Part shown: positions 61,501 through 64,000 of the stretch, piece after piece
Numbering within the stretch: the stretch's first letter is position 1
How the letters are laid out: every line of letters starts with the position of its first letter
Assembly: GCF_030463565.1 (NCBI RefSeq)
Contig: NC_134649.1
Coordinates: forward strand, 35,427,044 to 35,491,043
DNA: 64,000 nt
Source of the DNA: Pelecanus crispus
Lineage: Eukaryota > Chordata > Aves > Pelecaniformes > Pelecanidae
Reading direction: 5' to 3'
Translations under genes and position numbers: made by a program
The notes under the pieces: model-generated
Told to the model about the DNA's origin: nothing
Seen by the model: only the letters and a program-made list of their open reading frames with translations
The model's database searches: none

Positions 61501-64000
61501 TTATTATGACTATGTGCTTCCTCTGAAATGCCATAAGTAGCAGAGACAGAGGCCTTGAAACAGCAGTAGTGTGAGTAAGGGATATGGTAATTACAGTGGT
61601 GGTGGGTTTTTTTAAAAACTACTTTCTGCTATTATTATCTGCATATCCTTGGGCCCAAGAAGCACTGAGATGAATGTCATTAAAGACAGCATATTCCCAG
61701 CTGTGCCAAGTGCAATATTCTAGAAATTCTTCCTGTGCATTTGGAAAAGTGTTTCAACTGGTATTGGATTTATTTACAGAAAGGATCAACCACGGGGTGA
61801 GTGGGGAAAACACTTTGAAAAAAAGATTGTAAACTGAGACGAATACATATTTTCCCAAGAATTTTGTAATAAATACAAGGTTATTACAATAATTCAAATA
61901 GAAAAGGTTTTAGTGTCTAATATGAAATAGTGCTCTAGTCTATCCCCCTCAACTAATATATCCCTTTTAGGGGAAAAGTAAATAGGTTATCACTGTGAGA
62001 GGTTTTTTTTGAATCTGAAATCTACCAAGCAGATCCTTGTATTGTATTGCTGTAGCTTTGGTCATATTCACTAATGAGCTCTTGTCACATGAACACTTTG
62101 TATGGTAGATATTTTCTTAGTTTAAGATGTGAATTCCATGGTTGCCAGGATTCTGATACAAATGAATTTTATTGCATATTTAGATAATTCCAGTCACAGT
62201 ATATTGTGAGCGTGCTTTAAAATGTCCTCCTAACTGACTGTAGGAGACACTACAAACGTGTGGCTTCATTAAGCATGTGTTAGTTGAGAATAGCCTGTGT
62301 GAGAGAATAATCTGGCATCATATTGTCTCAATAGACTTCTCTTTTTGCAAAGGAAGGAATTCTAGATTATCACTGTACTCAAATTTCTAGTTTTTACATT
62401 TATAATAGTATATATCAATTACTTTTTAATGTGCAATTTATCTACTCTGTAGAATTCTATAATGGAAGGATTTAATTTGCCATCCTCTTTAAAAAACATA
62501 AATTGAGTAATTGCAGAATATAAACCAGTGCTGAATTGGATAAACTTGGTTTAAAAGGTCTATCTCTATTTCATACTGCCCATGATTACTGAAAAGCATT
62601 CAAGAGGTAAAAGGTAAGTGCTGAGAAATCCCAAATTCTGAAACAATAGAACTGCAGTCAATGAACTGCCCATCCCCACCCCCATCCCAGAGCCAGAATA
62701 AACCTGCATAAATGGGATTGTGTGATTCTATTGGGAAGGCAATTAATCCCTTGAGAGAGAGGGAGATCTATTAATATGCAAATGAAGTTCATGACATGGT
62801 CAGCATATTTTAAAGGGTTGTGTGTCCCTAGCAGACATTTCCATTGGAACAAAGCAATTTTCAAGAATTTGCAGGAAAATGAAGTCCTGAGAAAAGAAGT
62901 TTTATTAAGTAGAGGATGATACTTTCAAAAGTGCCCATTTGCTGCTTGTTTCAGACCGTAAACTATAGCAATTTAAGCATTAAAGCAGTCTGCCTTCCTC
63001 GTGCGAGTGCTGTCAGACTGATACAACTTGTTCCTCTGGACATTTTGGCACCAAAGCATTGAATCCTAAACTTTTTCTCCACGTGTCATTTCTCTGTCCC
63101 ACACAGGCAGAGAAAAAAGGCACAGACCATGCACTTTTTTTAAGGGCTAGTGCATTTCTAGTTAGCTGTGGGAAGGAGGTATATGGATACATGTGGGTGG
63201 AGGTGGTCAAAGTATATGGAGACAGTGCAGGCAGCTGCTGAGGGTTTCGGCTGGCATTGGCACTGCCTCATTCCTCTGGTCTCTTTTGTCCTGTCTGTGC
63301 TTTCCTCTGCCCTGGGCTTCTCTAGCTCCTTCTCCTAGAATGATCCTGCCCCAACCACCCCCTCTTTAGCTGCCTTTGCTACTCGACTCCCAGTGACTCC
63401 TTGGCAAAGTGCCTTTCCTCTGCATTGCATGTCCCGCCCCTTATTTTGATCCAGTGATCTGAGGTAAACACCTCTCCTCCCTCAAAGAAAGATGTGAGCC
63501 AGAGCAGGGGCATCAACTGCCTCTAAAGAATTTTTGATTCCCCATCTCCCAGTAACACTGACATTCCCAAGTCAGTCAGATGTGCTCCAAAATCACCAAG
63601 ATGTTCTTATACTTTTATCTAGATTGTTATGATGTGACTCTGACATATATTCTGATGGCTTAATCTTCCCCTTATGAATTTCACTAAAGGATCTGTAAAT
63701 TAGAGAAGTGCGATCTCCTGTTAGCAGAGTCTCTGGTTAAGCTGGAGACCACCAGCTCCTTGCTGAGACCATCTCACACCTCCACGCAACCACTCACTGC
63801 TTCTTAAGCTGCTTACCCTGTGGCTTTCTAAAGAAAGGAGCAATCTCCCTTCACCTCCCCTGTCTCTCTTCCACCTGTTAGCAGGTTACACCAGACTCAG
63901 TTATTATTTTTGTAAACGAACATTGCACACAGCCTGCGAGCCAGCCTACTCAAAGCAGCACTGGCTGTCACAGCAGTAAACACTGGCCCTTGAAGAGGAA
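58522..64000 (+). other. CACNA2D3 intron 2, last part in window: no exon recognised
   Basis: AT-rich intronic sequence with A and T runs (58734-58748, 59360-59374), two adjacent palindromes (60054-60088), an octamer motif ATGCAAAT (62776-62783) and a pyrimidine-rich, GC-richer block at about 63240-63480 with a CCCGCCCC Sp1-like site. No recognisable exon or mobile element is seen. The window ends inside the intron. Confidence 0.6.
60054..60088. promoter_or_regulatory. Two adjacent palindromes with E-boxes
   Basis: ACAGATGCATCTGT (60054-60067) is a perfect 14-bp palindrome made of back-to-back E-boxes, CAGATG and CATCTG, of the proneural bHLH type. Five bases later TGATCAA-GT-TTGATCA (60073-60088) is an inverted repeat with 7-bp arms. 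Another CAGATG lies upstream near 60022. The cluster suggests a small regulatory element; this is inference from motifs only. Confidence 0.4.

Noticed and set aside
5462-64000. CACNA2D3 exon 3 and later exons
   Set aside because: I searched by eye for the expected residues (KYKEYEKDV..EEIDGLQLV) and found none. A translated search could still find a diverged copy.
1-64000. CRISPR arrays, operons, phage or bacterial genes
   Set aside because: No regularly spaced direct repeats, and introns, CR1 and LTR elements show this is vertebrate nuclear DNA.

Overview
This window is AT-rich vertebrate nuclear DNA, almost certainly from a bird. The bird call rests on CR1 LINE copies with the avian 3' tail (ATTCTATGAT-type), a solo LTR of a type I recognise from avian endogenous retroviruses, and low-complexity G/T tracts of a kind common in bird genomes. 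There are no operons, bacterial genes or CRISPR arrays, and I see no tRNA or rRNA genes.

The only gene I can support is the 5' end of CACNA2D3 on the + strand. It encodes the alpha2/delta-3 auxiliary subunit of voltage-gated calcium channels. Positions 1-3540 are 5' flank. Positions 3540-4165 are a CpG-rich promoter-like block with a TATA motif, an AP-1 motif and several upstream ATGs. The first coding exon runs from an ATG at 4648 to a donor at 4766/4767. Intron 1 is 613 bases. Exon 2 is 5380-5461. The two exons join in frame and give the SEQQIPLSV-VKLWASAFGG region typical of alpha2/delta-3. I could not find exon 3, so everything after 5462 is read as the start of a very long intron 2.

Intron 2 contains repeats: an antisense CR1 (about 15787-16140), short CR1 tails (22016-22060, 22131-22218, 25408-25472), a 0.88-kb 5'-truncated CR1 with a frameshifted reverse-transcriptase remnant (42918-43800), two possible MIR-like ancient SINE fragments, and a 599-bp solo LTR (57923-58521) with near-matching 5-base flanks. 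It also holds mononucleotide, G/T and A/C tracts, a 21-G run and a C-rich quadruplex-type block. Several precise inverted repeats carry transcription-factor-like cores, the best being 51171-51196 (octamer inside a perfect 10-bp inverted repeat) and 60054-60088 (two adjacent palindromes with E-boxes).

I found no new multi-gene system. The observations most worth checking are the unusual CACNA2D3 N-terminal exon with its distant CpG island and the two palindromic intronic elements. Most open frames of 60-145 codons are about as frequent as expected by chance in 64 kb of AT-rich DNA, and many lack a proper ATG, so they are not annotated as genes.
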